Of a stretch of 64,000 nucleotides of DNA, positions 8,890-18,551 are shown piece by piece; position 1 is the stretch's first letter, and each line of letters starts with the position of its first letter. Source of the stretch: Pelagibacterium nitratireducens (GTDB lineage: Bacteria > Pseudomonadota > Alphaproteobacteria > Rhizobiales > Devosiaceae); contig NZ_CP146275.1 of the NCBI RefSeq assembly GCF_037044555.1, positions 1,096,501 through 1,160,500 on the forward strand. Direction: 5' to 3'. The notes beneath the pieces were generated by a model. That model worked only from the letters and a program-made list of their open reading frames with translations, made no database searches and had not been told where the DNA came from. The translations under genes and the position numbers were made by a program.

Positions 8890-11058
8890 ATGAGCAGCTA
8901 TGTCAAACGGGCCGGTTTGCAGGTCGATGAACGGCTTGCGGGGTTTGTCGAGACTGAGGCACTAAAGGGGCTCGATCTCGCGTCGGATCGTTTCTGGGCA
9001 GGGTTTGCCGAGATGGTTGCGGCCTATATGCCGGGCAATCGCGAGCTTTTGGAAATCCGCGACCGCATGCAGAACCAGATCGATGACTGGCATCGCGACA
9101 ATGGTCCGGCAACGCGGGATCCGGCGGCTTATGAAGCGTTCCTGCGCGAGATCAGATATCTCGAAGACGAGCCGGAGGATTTTCGGATCGAAACCGAAAA
9201 TCTCGATCCCGAGATCGCCTCGATCAGCGGGCCGCAGCTTGTTGTGCCGGTCTCCAATGCCCGCTATGCGCTCAACGCTGCCAATGCGCGCTGGGACAGC
9301 CTGTACGATGCGCTTTACGGCACCGATGTGATTGCGCGGGAAGGCGAGCTGGCGCCGGGGCGTGAGTACAATCCCAGGCGCGGTGCGGAGGTGTTTGCGC
9401 GGGCCGGGCATTTTCTCGATGAGGCGTTTCCGCTGCTCGGGGTCAAGCATTGGGCCGTGACGCGGTATGGGGTCGATACATCGGGCGATGGCGCCAGACT
9501 GGTGATCGAAAGCCAGGATGGCCCGGCGAAACTGGCTTATCCCGAGGCGTTCGCTGGCTATTCACGCGATGGCGACCTGCTGCGGATCCTGCTCAAGCAT
9601 CACGGGCTGCATGTCGAGCTGGTGATCGACGCCAGCCATCCGGTGGGTAAGGACCATCCGGCTCATCTTGCCGATGTTGTCATCGAAAGCGCGCTGACCA
9701 CAATTCAGGACTGCGAGGATTCGGTCGCGGCGGTGGATGCCGAGGACAAGGTCGGGGTCTATCGCAACTGGCTGGGGCTGATGAAGGGCGATCTGGCCGA
9801 CACGTTCGAAAAGGTCGGCAAGAGCGTAACGCGGACGCTCAATGCTGACCGGGTCTATACGGCGCCGGATGGGGGCGAGTTGACACTCAAGGGCCGCGCC
9901 TTGCTGCTGGTGCGCAATGTCGGGCATCTGATGACGACCGATGCCATCCTCGATGCGGACGGGCAGCCGATCGGCGAGGGGCTGATGGATGCAGCGATCA
10001 CCACGCTTTGCGCCCTGCACGACCTCAAGCGGAAGGCCAATTCGACAACCGGCTCGATCTATATCGTCAAGCCCAAGATGCACGGGCCGACCGAGGTGCT
10101 GTTTGCGTGCAATGTGTTCGGGGAGGTCGAAAAGATCCTCGGATTACCGCTCAACACAATCAAGGTCGGCATCATGGACGAGGAGCGCCGGACTTCGGCC
10201 AATCTCAAGGCCTGCATTTATGCGGCGCGCGAGCGGGTGTTTTTCATCAATACCGGGTTTCTCGACCGGACGGGCGATGAAATCCATACGTCCATGGAGG
10301 CCGGCCCGGTGCTGCTCAAGGACCAGATCAAGGCCGAGCGCTGGATCCAGGCTTACGAGGATCGCAACGTCACCATCGGGATCGCGTGCGGGCTGACCGG
10401 CCGCGCCCAGATCGGCAAGGGCATGTGGGCCCGGCCCGACGATATGGCGGCGATGATGGAGCAGAAGATCGGCCACCCGAGATCGGGCGCCAATTGCGCC
10501 TGGGTGCCCTCGCCGACGGCGGCAACGCTGCACGCGCTGCATTATCATGAGGTCGACGTGTTCGAAGCGCAAAAACGCCGGCACAACGAACCCATTCCGA
10601 CGCTGACCGAGCTCTTCTCTATGCCGGTGCTCGATCCTGCATCGCTTTCGCCCGAGCAGATCCAGCGCGAACTCGAAAACAACGCCCAGGGGATCCTGGG
10701 CTATGTTGTGCGCTGGGTCGATGCGGGCGTGGGGTGTTCGAAGGTTCCCGATATCAATGATGTGGGGCTTATGGAAGACCGCGCGACCTGCCGCATTTCA
10801 TCGCAGGCGATTGCCAACTGGCTCTGGCATGGGGTGGTGACCCAGGACGAGGTGGTGGCCACCTTCACCCGGATGGCCAGGATCGTCGACGAACAGAATG
10901 CGGGCGATCCAGGGTATGAGGCGATGAGTGACGATCCGGAGCACTCGATCGCCTTTCAGGCCGCATTGGCGCTGGCGCTTGAAGGGGTCGAACAGCCGTC
11001 TGGCTACACCGAACCGCTCTTGCACGCCAAGCGGGCCGAAAAGAAGGCTCAGCGATAA
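8890..11058 (+). CDS. glcB: Malate synthase G
   Basis: Condenses glyoxylate with acetyl-CoA to give malate. The 722-residue protein has the G-isoform length. It shows [47 protein letters not shown] and a C-terminal segment in which Cys616 (GCSKVPD) and Asp630 (MEDRA) match the Cys617/Asp631 pair of the E. coli enzyme. The start at 8890 (MSSYVKRAG) follows AGGAGAGAG; an upstream in-frame ATG at 8752 lies inside guaD. Its place after the purine oxidation genes fits use of glyoxylate released later from ureidoglycolate. The 3' end overlaps a convergent small gene by ten bases. Confidence 0.97.
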   Translation: MSSYVKRAGLQVDERLAGFVETEALKGLDLASDRFWAGFAEMVAAYMPGNRELLEIRDRMQNQIDDWHRDNGPATRDPAAYEAFLREIRYLEDEPEDFRIETENLDPEIASISGPQLVVPVSNARYALNAANARWDSLYDALYGTDVIAREGELAPGREYNPRRGAEVFARAGHFLDEAFPLLGVKHWAVTRYGVDTSGDGARLVIESQDGPAKLAYPEAFAGYSRDGDLLRILLKHHGLHVELVIDASHPVGKDHPAHLADVVIESALTTIQDCEDSVAAVDAEDKVGVYRNWLGLMKGDLADTFEKVGKSVTRTLNADRVYTAPDGGELTLKGRALLLVRNVGHLMTTDAILDADGQPIGEGLMDAAITTLCALHDLKRKANSTTGSIYIVKPKMHGPTEVLFACNVFGEVEKILGLPLNTIKVGIMDEERRTSANLKACIYAARERVFFINTGFLDRTGDEIHTSMEAGPVLLKDQIKAERWIQAYEDRNVTIGIACGLTGRAQIGKGMWARPDDMAAMMEQKIGHPRSGANCAWVPSPTAATLHALHYHEVDVFEAQKRRHNEPIPTLTELFSMPVLDPASLSPEQIQRELENNAQGILGYVVRWVDAGVGCSKVPDINDVGLMEDRATCRISSQAIANWLWHGVVTQDEVVATFTRMARIVDEQNAGDPGYEAMSDDPEHSIAFQAALALALEGVEQPSGYTEPLLHAKRAEKKAQR

Positions 11059-11435
11059 TCTTCGCGCTTGTCGGAAAGGCGCGGATCCTGCTGTGCCTTT
11101 TTCTTGCTATCTGACGTATTCTGCCCTGATTTCCGGTCGCGTCGGCTGCGGCGCCAGAGGTCCCATTGGCGTTCGCCGCGCAAGATGATTCCGTTCATTG
11201 GGCGCTGGAGGAAAGGCAGGTCGATGGCCAGCAACAACAGGCCGAGCGGTAGCATCCAGATGCCGAGAATCGGGAGAAAGGACGCAATGCCGCCGAGGCA
11301 CAACAGGATGCCCAGTGGAATGCGAATGAGCATGGCCCAAGGCTGGCGCAAGACGTAGATCACCATCGCAAAGCGCGGAAAGCGCGCTTCGAGGCGAAGG
11401 AACAGGCGTTCGAGGCGGGTCCGCTCTTTGGTCAT
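11049..11435 (-). CDS. Small two-helix membrane protein, function unknown
   Basis: A 128-residue protein with a basic N-terminal amphipathic stretch ([21 protein letters not shown]), two hydrophobic segments at about residues 33-55 and 56-75, and a long charged C-terminal tail rich in Arg, Lys, Asp and Ser. The [19 protein letters not shown] core resembles the PGPGW-type small transmembrane proteins, but the resemblance is too weak to name a function. It is convergent with glcB, overlapping it by ten bases, and its start is 244 bases from the end of ade, which lies on the same strand further right. Confidence 0.75.
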   Translation of the reverse strand: MTKERTRLERLFLRLEARFPRFAMVIYVLRQPWAMLIRIPLGILLCLGGIASFLPILGIWMLPLGLLLLAIDLPFLQRPMNGIILRGERQWDLWRRSRRDRKSGQNTSDSKKKAQQDPRLSDKREDYR

Positions 11436-11481
11436 GCCTTAAAAGATAAGAGGGAAAGTGGCTTAATCAAGCCATGCGCGA

Positions 11482-13191
11482 TCACGAGACGAAATCGAAC
11501 GTGTCGACGTCAAACAGGCCGTTGTCGGTCATTTTCAGATGCGGGATGACGGGAAGTGCAAGAAAAGCGACCTGAAGGAAGGGTTCGGGCAGAGTGCAAT
11601 CGAGCGCTTTTGCCGCGTGGCGCAGATGCTCTAGATGTTCGGTGACGATCTCGAAGGGTTCCGGGCTCATCAGTCCGGCAATGGGCAGGGCAAGATCGGC
11701 GAGGATTTCGCCCTCGCAGGCAACGGAAAACCCTCCACCGATTTCGATGAGGCGATTGACGGCCAGGGCCATGTCTTCATCGGTCACGCCGACCACAGTG
11801 ATGTTGTGGCTGTCATGGCCGACCGACGAGGCGATGGCGCCGCGTTTGAGGCCAAAGCCCTTGACGAAGGACCGGCCGATATTGCCGTTGATGCCGTGCC
11901 TTTCGATGACTGCCACCTTGATGACGTCGGCACTTGTATCGGGTTTGAGGCCGGCTTCGTCGCTGGCGAGGGCCGCGCTTTCGCGGAAAGTGAGGATAAG
12001 GCCGGGTTTGACGCCGATTACCGGGACTTCGTTCTTGTCGGGATTGGGGGCGGTGATGAAGGCCGAAGGCTCCACCGGCGTTGCCTTCATGGAATCGAGC
12101 CCGACCGGACTTATCTGTTCGCGGGTCGCCCAGAGCGCTTCGGTGACGAGGCGACCGGCCGAAACGACATTGGAGACGTGGCAGTCTTCAAGACTGTCGA
12201 GCAGGGCAATGTCGGCGCGCCAGCCCGGCGCAACGTGGCCGCGATCCTTGAGGCCGAAAATGCGGGCTGCAGAATGGGAAGCGGCGCGATAGACGTGGTG
12301 AACCGGACAGCCATGCGCGATCAGGCGGCGGATCGAGGAATCGAGATGGCCTTCTTCGGCGATATCGAGCGGATTGCGGTCGTCGGTGCACAACGCAACG
12401 AAGGCCGAGGTGTTGGCGTCGAGTATTTCCGCAAGTGCGTCGAGGTCTTTTGACACCGAACCCTCGCGAATGAGGATGGCCATGCCTTTGGATAGCTTTT
12501 CGCGGGCCTCCTTGGCGCTGGTCGCTTCGTGATCGGTGCGGATACCGGCGGCGAGATAGGCGTTGAGATCGAGGCCCGATAGCAGGGGCGCGTGGCCGTC
12601 CATATGCCGGTGCTGGAAGGCTTCGAGCTTGGCCAGAATGGCTGGATCGCCATTGATGACGCCGGGGAAATTCATCATCTCGGCAAGGCCGATGATTTTG
12701 GGATGATCGGCAAAGGGCAACAAATCGTCGATCTCGAGCCGTGCGCCTGCCGTCTCGAACGGTGTGGCCGGCACGCAGGAGGAGAGATTGATGCGCATGT
12801 CCATGATCGAGCGTTCGGCGCAATCGAGAAAATAGCGAATGCCTTTGGCCCCCAGCACATTGGCGATTTCGTGCGGGTCGCAGATGACGGTCGTTACCCC
12901 GTGGGGCAGCACACAGCGGTCGAATTCGAGCGGGGTGACCAGCGAGGACTCGATATGGAGGTGGGTATCGATAAAGCCGGGCACGGCGAAACGGCCTGCG
13001 CCGTCGATTTCGGCATTGCCTTCATAGGCACCATGAGTGCCGACGATGCGATCGGCGACGATGGCGATATCGGTCTGGATGATCTCGCCGGTCACGATAT
13101 CAAGCCGTTTGACGTTTTTGACGACCAGATCGGCAGGGTCGAGCCCACGTCCGGCGCGAATCATGCGGGCGAGAGTGGCGGCGTCGGTCAT
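11482..13191 (-). CDS. ade: Adenine deaminase
   Basis: Deaminates adenine to hypoxanthine, which enters the XdhAB route. The 569-residue protein is a metal-dependent amidohydrolase of the ade/AdeC type with GFIDTHLHIESS near residue 70, GVTTVICDPHEIANV, GLAEMMNFPGV, the SVGHDSHNI segment, and the usual C-terminal EPFEIVTEHLEHL. Its length is typical. It lies downstream of the nucleoside/BMP ABC importer on the same strand, separated by a hairpin terminator, so it may be transcribed partly on its own. Together with guaD it lets both purine bases reach xanthine. Confidence 0.95.
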   Translation of the reverse strand: MTDAATLARMIRAGRGLDPADLVVKNVKRLDIVTGEIIQTDIAIVADRIVGTHGAYEGNAEIDGAGRFAVPGFIDTHLHIESSLVTPLEFDRCVLPHGVTTVICDPHEIANVLGAKGIRYFLDCAERSIMDMRINLSSCVPATPFETAGARLEIDDLLPFADHPKIIGLAEMMNFPGVINGDPAILAKLEAFQHRHMDGHAPLLSGLDLNAYLAAGIRTDHEATSAKEAREKLSKGMAILIREGSVSKDLDALAEILDANTSAFVALCTDDRNPLDIAEEGHLDSSIRRLIAHGCPVHHVYRAASHSAARIFGLKDRGHVAPGWRADIALLDSLEDCHVSNVVSAGRLVTEALWATREQISPVGLDSMKATPVEPSAFITAPNPDKNEVPVIGVKPGLILTFRESAALASDEAGLKPDTSADVIKVAVIERHGINGNIGRSFVKGFGLKRGAIASSVGHDSHNITVVGVTDEDMALAVNRLIEIGGGFSVACEGEILADLALPIAGLMSPEPFEIVTEHLEHLRHAAKALDCTLPEPFLQVAFLALPVIPHLKMTDNGLFDVDTFDFVS

Positions 13192-13252
13192 CGGCTGTCT
13201 GTCCTTGGTCTTGCTTCAGGGTGTCGCGGGGCGGGGGCAGGGTCAAGAAACA

Positions 13253-13280
13253 AAAGCGGCGGCATTGCTGCCGCCGCTTT
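13253..13280 (-). terminator. Intrinsic terminator after the BMP binding-protein gene
   Basis: A 12-bp perfect stem (AAAGCGGCGGCA paired with its complement) and a 4-base loop lie just beyond the bmp stop. On the minus strand the stem is followed by a T-rich run (CTTTTGTTTCTT). It separates the importer genes from ade. Confidence 0.8.
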
Positions 13281-13300
13281 CGATCGACCGGTTTTTCTGC

Positions 13301-14374
13301 TTACTCGGGAAGCTGGTCGTCCACGCCTTCGACGTAGAAGTTGAGGCCCAGCAGAGTGCCATCATCGGCCTGTTCGCCTTCGGCGAGCCACTCGGTGCCG
13401 TCCTGTTTGGTGATCGGGCCGGTGAAGACCACGAGTTCGCCGGATTTGATGGCTTCCTCGGTCTCTTCGGCCAGTGCGGCGACCTCTTCAGGCATATTGG
13501 TGTAGGGCGCCATGGTCAGGATGCCATCGGCCAGGCCGTCCCAGCTGTCCGAGGTTTCCCAGGTGCCGTCGATCACCGCGCCGACGCGCTCGATGTAGTA
13601 GGGCGCCCAGGTATCGACGATGGCGGTAAGCTGGGTCTCTGGGCCGGCTTCGATCATGTCGGACGCCTGGCCGAATGCCTTGATGCCGCGGGCGGCGGCT
13701 TCCTGCATGGGGGCGGTGGAGTCGGTGTGCTGGGTGATGATATCGACGCCCTGATCCATCAGGACCTTGGCGGCGTCGGCTTCCGCACCGGGATCGTACC
13801 AGGAATTGGCCCAGACCACCTTGACGGCGAAATCGGGGTCGATCGACTGCGCGCCGAGCATGAAGGCGTTGATGCCCTGTACCACTTCGGGGATGGGGAA
13901 CGAGCCGATGTAACCGGCAATTCCGGCTTCCGACATCGAGGCGGCGATGACGCCCTGGATGTAGCGGCCTTCATAGAAGCGCGAATTGTAGACCGAGACA
14001 TTGGGTGCGGTCTTGTAGCCTGTGGCGTGTTCGAACAGGACGTCCGGGAAGCGCTCTGCAACGGCAACGGTGGGGTCCATGAAGCCAAACGAGGTGGTGA
14101 AGATGATGTCGCACCCCGAACGCGCCATGCGCTCGATAGCGCCTTCGGACGTCGCTTCGGCGACGTTTTCGATATAGCGGGTTTCGACAGCGTCGCCATA
14201 TTCTTCCTCGACAGCGAGGCGGGCGATGTCGTGTGCCTGGCTCCAGCCGCCATCGGTGTGCGAACCGACATAGACAAAGCAGGCTTCGACAGGCTCGTCC
14301 TGCGCCATGGCTACGGGAGTGAGGGTCATCGACAGCGCCGTGGCTGCCGCAAGGGTTGAGAGGAGCGTTTTCAT
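13301..14374 (-). CDS. BMP/PnrA-family substrate-binding lipoprotein-like protein of a nucleoside ABC importer
   Basis: A 357-residue periplasmic binding protein with an N-terminal signal peptide (MKTLLSTLAAATALSMTLTP, cleavage after VAMA); no lipobox cysteine is visible, as expected in a Gram-negative. The mature part shows BMP-family features: VGSHTDGGWSQAHD, NVAEA, TTSFGFMDPT, YIQGVIAASM and IGSFPIPEVVQGINAF. Members of this family bind purine nucleosides, and the neighbours (two BMP-type permeases, a double ATPase, adenine deaminase) support a purine ligand, though the exact one cannot be read. It is the last gene of the importer run and is followed by a clear terminator. Confidence 0.9.
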   Translation of the reverse strand: MKTLLSTLAAATALSMTLTPVAMAQDEPVEACFVYVGSHTDGGWSQAHDIARLAVEEEYGDAVETRYIENVAEATSEGAIERMARSGCDIIFTTSFGFMDPTVAVAERFPDVLFEHATGYKTAPNVSVYNSRFYEGRYIQGVIAASMSEAGIAGYIGSFPIPEVVQGINAFMLGAQSIDPDFAVKVVWANSWYDPGAEADAAKVLMDQGVDIITQHTDSTAPMQEAAARGIKAFGQASDMIEAGPETQLTAIVDTWAPYYIERVGAVIDGTWETSDSWDGLADGILTMAPYTNMPEEVAALAEETEEAIKSGELVVFTGPITKQDGTEWLAEGEQADDGTLLGLNFYVEGVDDQLPE

Positions 14375-14404
14375 GAGTGTCCCTTCCTTAAAAGTTCTTA
14401 TGGT

Positions 14405-15319
14405 TTAGCGATCCGGCACAAAGCTCTTGCCGAGCGAGGCCGGGGTGTTGATCAGCGTCAGCCGCCGGTTCTGGGAAATCAGGACCAGAACGAGGACGGT
14501 AGCGAGATAGGGGAGCGCCGAGAGAAACTGGGACGGAATGCCGATCCCCAGCGCCTGGGCGTGCAATTGACCGATGGAGACCGCGCCGAACAGATATGCC
14601 CCCGCCAGCACCCGACCCGGACGCCAGGAGGCAAAGACCACGAGCGCCAGCGCAATCCAGCCGCGGCCCGCCGACATGTTCTCGGTCCATTGCGGTGTAT
14701 AAACGAGCGAAAGATGCGCGCCGGCCAGCCCCGCACAGGCACCGCCGAACAGAACTGCGACATAGCGGTAGCGGATGACCTTGATGCCGAGCGCGTGGGC
14801 CGATTGCGGATTGTCACCGATGGAGCGAAGGGTGAGGCCCTGTTTGGTCCTGAACAGGAACCAGGCGACGCCGACGACCAGCGCTATGGAAATGTAGAAG
14901 ATAATGTCCTGACCGAACAGCAAGCGACCCACGATCGGGATGTCGGACAGGCCTGGGATGTCGAGGACCGGCATGCGGACGGCGGAGCGACCGACATAGG
15001 GTTCGCCGATCAGCCCAGATAGCCCCAGGCCCAGAATGGTAAGGGCAAGGCCCGTGGCATACTGGTTGGTGGCAAGCGTCAGGGTCAGGACGGCAAAGAG
15101 CAACGAGAGGGCCGTGCCGAACAGCATGCCGACCAGAGCCCCGACGAACGGGTTGCCAGTGACGATCATGCCCACGAAACCGCCGACGGCGCCCATGACC
15201 ATCATGCCTTCGACGCCGAGATTGAGGGTGCCGGAGCGTTCCACGACGAGTTCGCCGATGGCGGCGAGCAACAAAGGCGTTGCGGCGGTGATGATGGTGA
15301 GAAGGATCGACTCAAGCAT
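14405..15319 (-). CDS. Nucleoside-type ABC importer permease 2
   Basis: A 304-residue inner-membrane permease with about eight to nine hydrophobic segments. The opening ITAATPLLLAAIGELVVERSGTLNLG and EGMMVMGAVGG are characteristic of the BMP-associated permease family (YufQ/NupC-like, related to the RbsC branch). The 5' end overlaps the preceding permease gene by eight bases, which suggests translational coupling, and the binding-protein gene follows after 30 bases. It should pair with the other permease to form the translocation channel for purine nucleosides; the ligand is inferred from context. Confidence 0.9.
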   Translation of the reverse strand: MLESILLTIITAATPLLLAAIGELVVERSGTLNLGVEGMMVMGAVGGFVGMIVTGNPFVGALVGMLFGTALSLLFAVLTLTLATNQYATGLALTILGLGLSGLIGEPYVGRSAVRMPVLDIPGLSDIPIVGRLLFGQDIIFYISIALVVGVAWFLFRTKQGLTLRSIGDNPQSAHALGIKVIRYRYVAVLFGGACAGLAGAHLSLVYTPQWTENMSAGRGWIALALVVFASWRPGRVLAGAYLFGAVSIGQLHAQALGIGIPSQFLSALPYLATVLVLVLISQNRRLTLINTPASLGKSFVPDR

Positions 15320-16406
15320 CGGCGGCGCTCCCCGATACCTTTGGCGTACGGGCGAAACGGACGCTGTAGTGGATCAGCGTATCGCAGGCCAGGATATAGA
15401 GCAGCAATGCGCCCTGAAAGACGCGGGCCACCTTGTCGGACAGCCCGAGCGAGATCTGCGCGGCTTCTCCGCCGAGATAGGTGAGCGCGAGAACGAGCCC
15501 GGCAACGATCACGCCGAGCGGATTGAGGCGGCCAAGGAATGCAACGATGATGGCGGTGAACCCGTAGCCGGGCGAGATAATGGGGCGGAGTTGGGCCGAG
15601 GCGCCGGCCACTTCGATGATGCCGGCCAGCCCGGCACAGCCACCAGCCAGCAGGAAAGAGAAAAAGATCATTTTCTTGGCATCGAACCCGGCGAATTTGC
15701 CGGCGCGCGGGCTGGTGCCGAGCACCTTGATTTCAAAGCCTTTGAGCGTACGCGACAGCATGATCCAGATGGCGATGGCTACGATGATGGCAATGGCGAT
15801 GCCCCAATTGGCACGGCCATCGGCGGGCATCAGCTCGGGAATGCGCGCGAAGTCATGGAAGCGCACGGACTCGGGGAAATTCATGCCCTCGGGATTGCGC
15901 CAGGGGCCGCGCACCAGATAGTCGAGGATCAGCTCGGCCACATAGACCAACATCAGGCTCACGAGGATTTCGTTGGTATTGAATTTGGCCTTGAGCAGCG
16001 CCGGAATGCCGGCCCACAGGGCACCGCCGACGATGGCGAACGCCATCATCAGGGGCAGGACGAGCGGGCTCTGGAAATCGGTGAACAGGACCGGGAATAT
16101 CGATCCGGCCAACGCCCCCATGATGAACTGGCCCTCGGCGCCGATGTTCCAGTTGTTGGAGAGGTAGCAGACCGAAAGCCCGGCCCCCATCAGGATGAGC
16201 GGCGCGGCCTTGATGAGCAGTTCGTGGATCGACCACAGCTCGGTCAGCGGTTCGATGAAATAGACGTAGAGAGCCGCCAGCGGGTCTTTGCCCAGAATGG
16301 CGAACATGATCGCCCCGGTCAGCACCGCCAGAGCCAGCCCGATCAGCGGAGAGAGAAATTGCAGGGCGCGGGAGGGATTGCCGCGTTTGATGAGTTCAAG
16401 CCTCAT
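15312..16406 (-). CDS. Nucleoside-type ABC importer permease 1
   Basis: A 364-residue permease with about ten hydrophobic segments. The segment LIKAAPLILMGAGLSVCY followed by NNWNIGAEGQFIMGA is the hallmark of the YufP/NupB-like partner permease in BMP-type importers. It overlaps the upstream ATPase gene by four bases (ATGA-type) and the next permease by eight bases, so the set ATPase-permease-permease-binding protein is one operon. The length is usual for this larger of the two permeases. Confidence 0.9.
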   Translation of the reverse strand: MRLELIKRGNPSRALQFLSPLIGLALAVLTGAIMFAILGKDPLAALYVYFIEPLTELWSIHELLIKAAPLILMGAGLSVCYLSNNWNIGAEGQFIMGALAGSIFPVLFTDFQSPLVLPLMMAFAIVGGALWAGIPALLKAKFNTNEILVSLMLVYVAELILDYLVRGPWRNPEGMNFPESVRFHDFARIPELMPADGRANWGIAIAIIVAIAIWIMLSRTLKGFEIKVLGTSPRAGKFAGFDAKKMIFFSFLLAGGCAGLAGIIEVAGASAQLRPIISPGYGFTAIIVAFLGRLNPLGVIVAGLVLALTYLGGEAAQISLGLSDKVARVFQGALLLYILACDTLIHYSVRFARTPKVSGSAADA

Positions 16407-17938
16407 GCGGGCTGGCCTTCGAAAATGCCCGACATCTTGAGTCCGATGGCGTTGCGGTCGGTCTGGGCGACGGGCGCGAAATCGGAGAGGCGGCCTTCGG
16501 CGATGGCGGCGAGGCGGTCGGTGAATTCGAAAAGTTCGTCAAGGTCCTGGCTGATGACCAGAATGGCGGCGCCGTCCTGGGCGAGATCGACAAGGGTCTG
16601 GCGGATACGGGCGGCCGATCCGGCGTCGACACCCCAGGTGGGTTGGTTGACGATGATCACTTTGGGATCTTCGAGCACTTCGCGTCCGATGATGAATTTC
16701 TGCAGATTGCCGCCCGAGAGGGACTGGGCCGCCGGGTCGGACGCGCTTTTGCGCACGTCGAGGGCTTTGACGATGGTGTCGAGCAGGCTCTTGGCCTTGC
16801 CGCGGTTGAGGAACATGCCCGATCTGAGGTCCGGATTGACCCGGTAGCGGGTGAGGATGACATTTTCGCTCAGCGAGAGTGAGGGGACGGTGGCGTGGCC
16901 CAACCGTTCCTCGGAGATAAAGACAGCGCCTTTGGCGCGCCGGGCGCTGATGTCGTCATGGCCTACCGGTTGGCCGAAAAGCGTTATCTGTTCAGGCCTC
17001 CCGGCAAGGCGTTCACCAGACAGCACATCGAACAGCTCGGACTGGCCGTTGCCGGCAATTCCGGCGATGCCGACGATTTCGCCGGGAAACAGATCGAATG
17101 AAATGTCATTGAGGGGCGTGCCGAATGCCTCGCGGGAATCCATGGAGAGATTGGCGATGGAAAGCAGCGGTTCTGCGCTCTGGGCGCGGGCCTTGGCGGG
17201 GCGGATCTGGTGGATATCGGCGCCGACCATCATCTTTGCGATCGAGGCTGCGGTTTCATCGCGCGGGATGCAGGTACCAACGACCTTGCCGTGGCGCAGG
17301 ATGGTGGCGCGTTCGCACAGCGCCCTTACCTCTTCGAGCTTGTGCGAAATATAGAGGATAGCCTTTCCCTCGTCGCGCAGCTTGCGCAGCACGGCAAAAA
17401 GGTCGTCGACCTCCTGGGGCGTGAGGACCGAGGTCGGCTCGTCCATGATGATGAGGTCGGGATGGCCCAAAAGGCAGCGCACGATCTCGATGCGCTGGCG
17501 CTCGCCGACCGAAAGGTCGTGCACATAGGCGTGCGGTTTGAGCGGCAGCCCGTATTCCTTCGAGACCTTTTCGACGTCGGCTGCCACTTTTTTGATGGGC
17601 GTGTCGCCGGGCAGGGCGACGGCAACGTTTTCGGCAACCGTGAGCGCTTCAAAAAGGGAAAAGTGCTGGAACACCATGCCCACGCCAAGCTGGCGGGCGA
17701 AGGCGGGACTGGGAATGGAAACGGGCTTGCCCCGCCAGACGATCTCGCCCGCGTCGGGCTGCAGCGCGCCATAGAGCATTTTGACGAAGGTGGATTTCCC
17801 GGCTCCGTTTTCACCCAGAAGAGCATGGATTTCACCCGGAAATACCTGCAAATCAACGGAGTCGTTGGCCTTGAAACTCCCGAAGGATTTGGTGAGACCT
17901 CTGAGGGTCAGCAGTGGTTCTGAGCCGCTTGCCGTCAT
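16403..17938 (-). CDS. Double-domain ABC ATPase of the nucleoside importer
   Basis: About 511 residues with two fused nucleotide-binding domains. The first has Walker [10 protein letters not shown], signature LSVGERQRIE and Walker B LIIMDEPTSVL; the second, degenerate at Walker A as usual (GIAGNGQSE), has SLSGGNLQKFIIGRE. It energises the two permeases downstream. The frame is open to a TTG at 17959, but ATG 17938 (MTASGSEPLL) is preferred because the purine-type palindrome at 17951-17968 would otherwise sit over the start. No strong ribosome binding site precedes either start. It is the first gene of the importer operon. Confidence 0.9.
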   Translation of the reverse strand: MTASGSEPLLTLRGLTKSFGSFKANDSVDLQVFPGEIHALLGENGAGKSTFVKMLYGALQPDAGEIVWRGKPVSIPSPAFARQLGVGMVFQHFSLFEALTVAENVAVALPGDTPIKKVAADVEKVSKEYGLPLKPHAYVHDLSVGERQRIEIVRCLLGHPDLIIMDEPTSVLTPQEVDDLFAVLRKLRDEGKAILYISHKLEEVRALCERATILRHGKVVGTCIPRDETAASIAKMMVGADIHQIRPAKARAQSAEPLLSIANLSMDSREAFGTPLNDISFDLFPGEIVGIAGIAGNGQSELFDVLSGERLAGRPEQITLFGQPVGHDDISARRAKGAVFISEERLGHATVPSLSLSENVILTRYRVNPDLRSGMFLNRGKAKSLLDTIVKALDVRKSASDPAAQSLSGGNLQKFIIGREVLEDPKVIIVNQPTWGVDAGSAARIRQTLVDLAQDGAAILVISQDLDELFEFTDRLAAIAEGRLSDFAPVAQTDRNAIGLKMSGIFEGQPA

Positions 17939-17950
17939 CACGCGCCAAAA

Positions 17951-17968
17951 TTGGACCAAATGGACAAA
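17951..17968. promoter_or_regulatory. Second copy of the purine-type palindrome, upstream of the importer ATPase gene
   Basis: TTGGACCA-AA-TGGACAAA matches the site at 1196 in the whole left half and in TGG-n-n-AAA of the right half. It ends 13 bases before the ATG at 17938 on the minus strand. A regulator bound here would sit in the leader or promoter of the importer operon. Shared control with the puuE/uraH promoter is inferred from the sequence match. Confidence 0.5.
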
Positions 17969-18167
17969 AACACTATGTCGTCACATTTATCACCACGCAA
18001 GGCCGATTGCACATGAGGTGGTGACTTGTTGAACGATATTTTTCATTTGCCCAATTTTGCATCAGTGGGTGGTGGAACGTGATGCCGGGCCAAGCGTTAA
18101 ACCGCTGACGGGCATTGTGCCTGACCCGACGAACTCCGGTCGAGTTCAAATCATGAGGGACGCACCC

Positions 18168-18548
18168 ATGAGCGATGAAAAGCCCGATCTTACCAAGACC
18201 GAAGCGCGGCAGGGCAATAGCCGCTTGATGAACTCGCGTGTTCTGATCTACGGATTGGTCGCAATCGTCGTTCTGTTCGTGGCTGTCTACTGGTTCAGCA
18301 CGGCGACCTACGATGAGACCGCGACGACCACTGATGGCGGCGCTACGCTCGAGGACGTACCGGCTGCCGGTGGCGATGTGGACAGCGACCTTGAGGGTTT
18401 GCCGACCCCGGCGCCGACAGACGAGGCCGTGACCGAGCCGGAAGGCGCCGATTCGCCAGCCATCGATACTCCCATTGAAACCGCTCCGGTGGATGCGACC
18501 GGGCCCGCAGCCGACCCCGCGGAGACCGAAACCCCCGCGGCGCAATAG
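18168..18548 (+). CDS. Small single-pass membrane protein with acidic Pro/Ala/Glu tail, unknown function
   Basis: A 126-residue protein: a charged N-terminal cytoplasmic part (MSDEKPDLTKTEARQ), one transmembrane helix at about residues 27-43 (VLIYGLVAIVVLFVAVYW), then a low-complexity acidic tail rich in Ala, Pro, Glu, Asp and Thr that is probably periplasmic. The start at 18168 follows GAGGGA at 18155-18160; the frame is open further up, but that part is unlike a protein. It lies between two divergent ABC systems and is tail to tail with the LacI-type gene, with only three bases between the stops. I do not recognise a family. Confidence 0.65.
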   Translation: MSDEKPDLTKTEARQGNSRLMNSRVLIYGLVAIVVLFVAVYWFSTATYDETATTTDGGATLEDVPAAGGDVDSDLEGLPTPAPTDEAVTEPEGADSPAIDTPIETAPVDATGPAADPAETETPAAQ

Positions 18549-18551
18549 GCG

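Noticed and set aside
13037..14359. 440-codon frame antisense to the BMP binding-protein gene
   Set aside because: Gly/His/Asp-rich mirror of a clear periplasmic binding protein.
15036..16847. 603-codon plus-strand frame across the permease and ATPase genes
   Set aside because: It runs antisense to three well-supported genes and has no recognisable domain.
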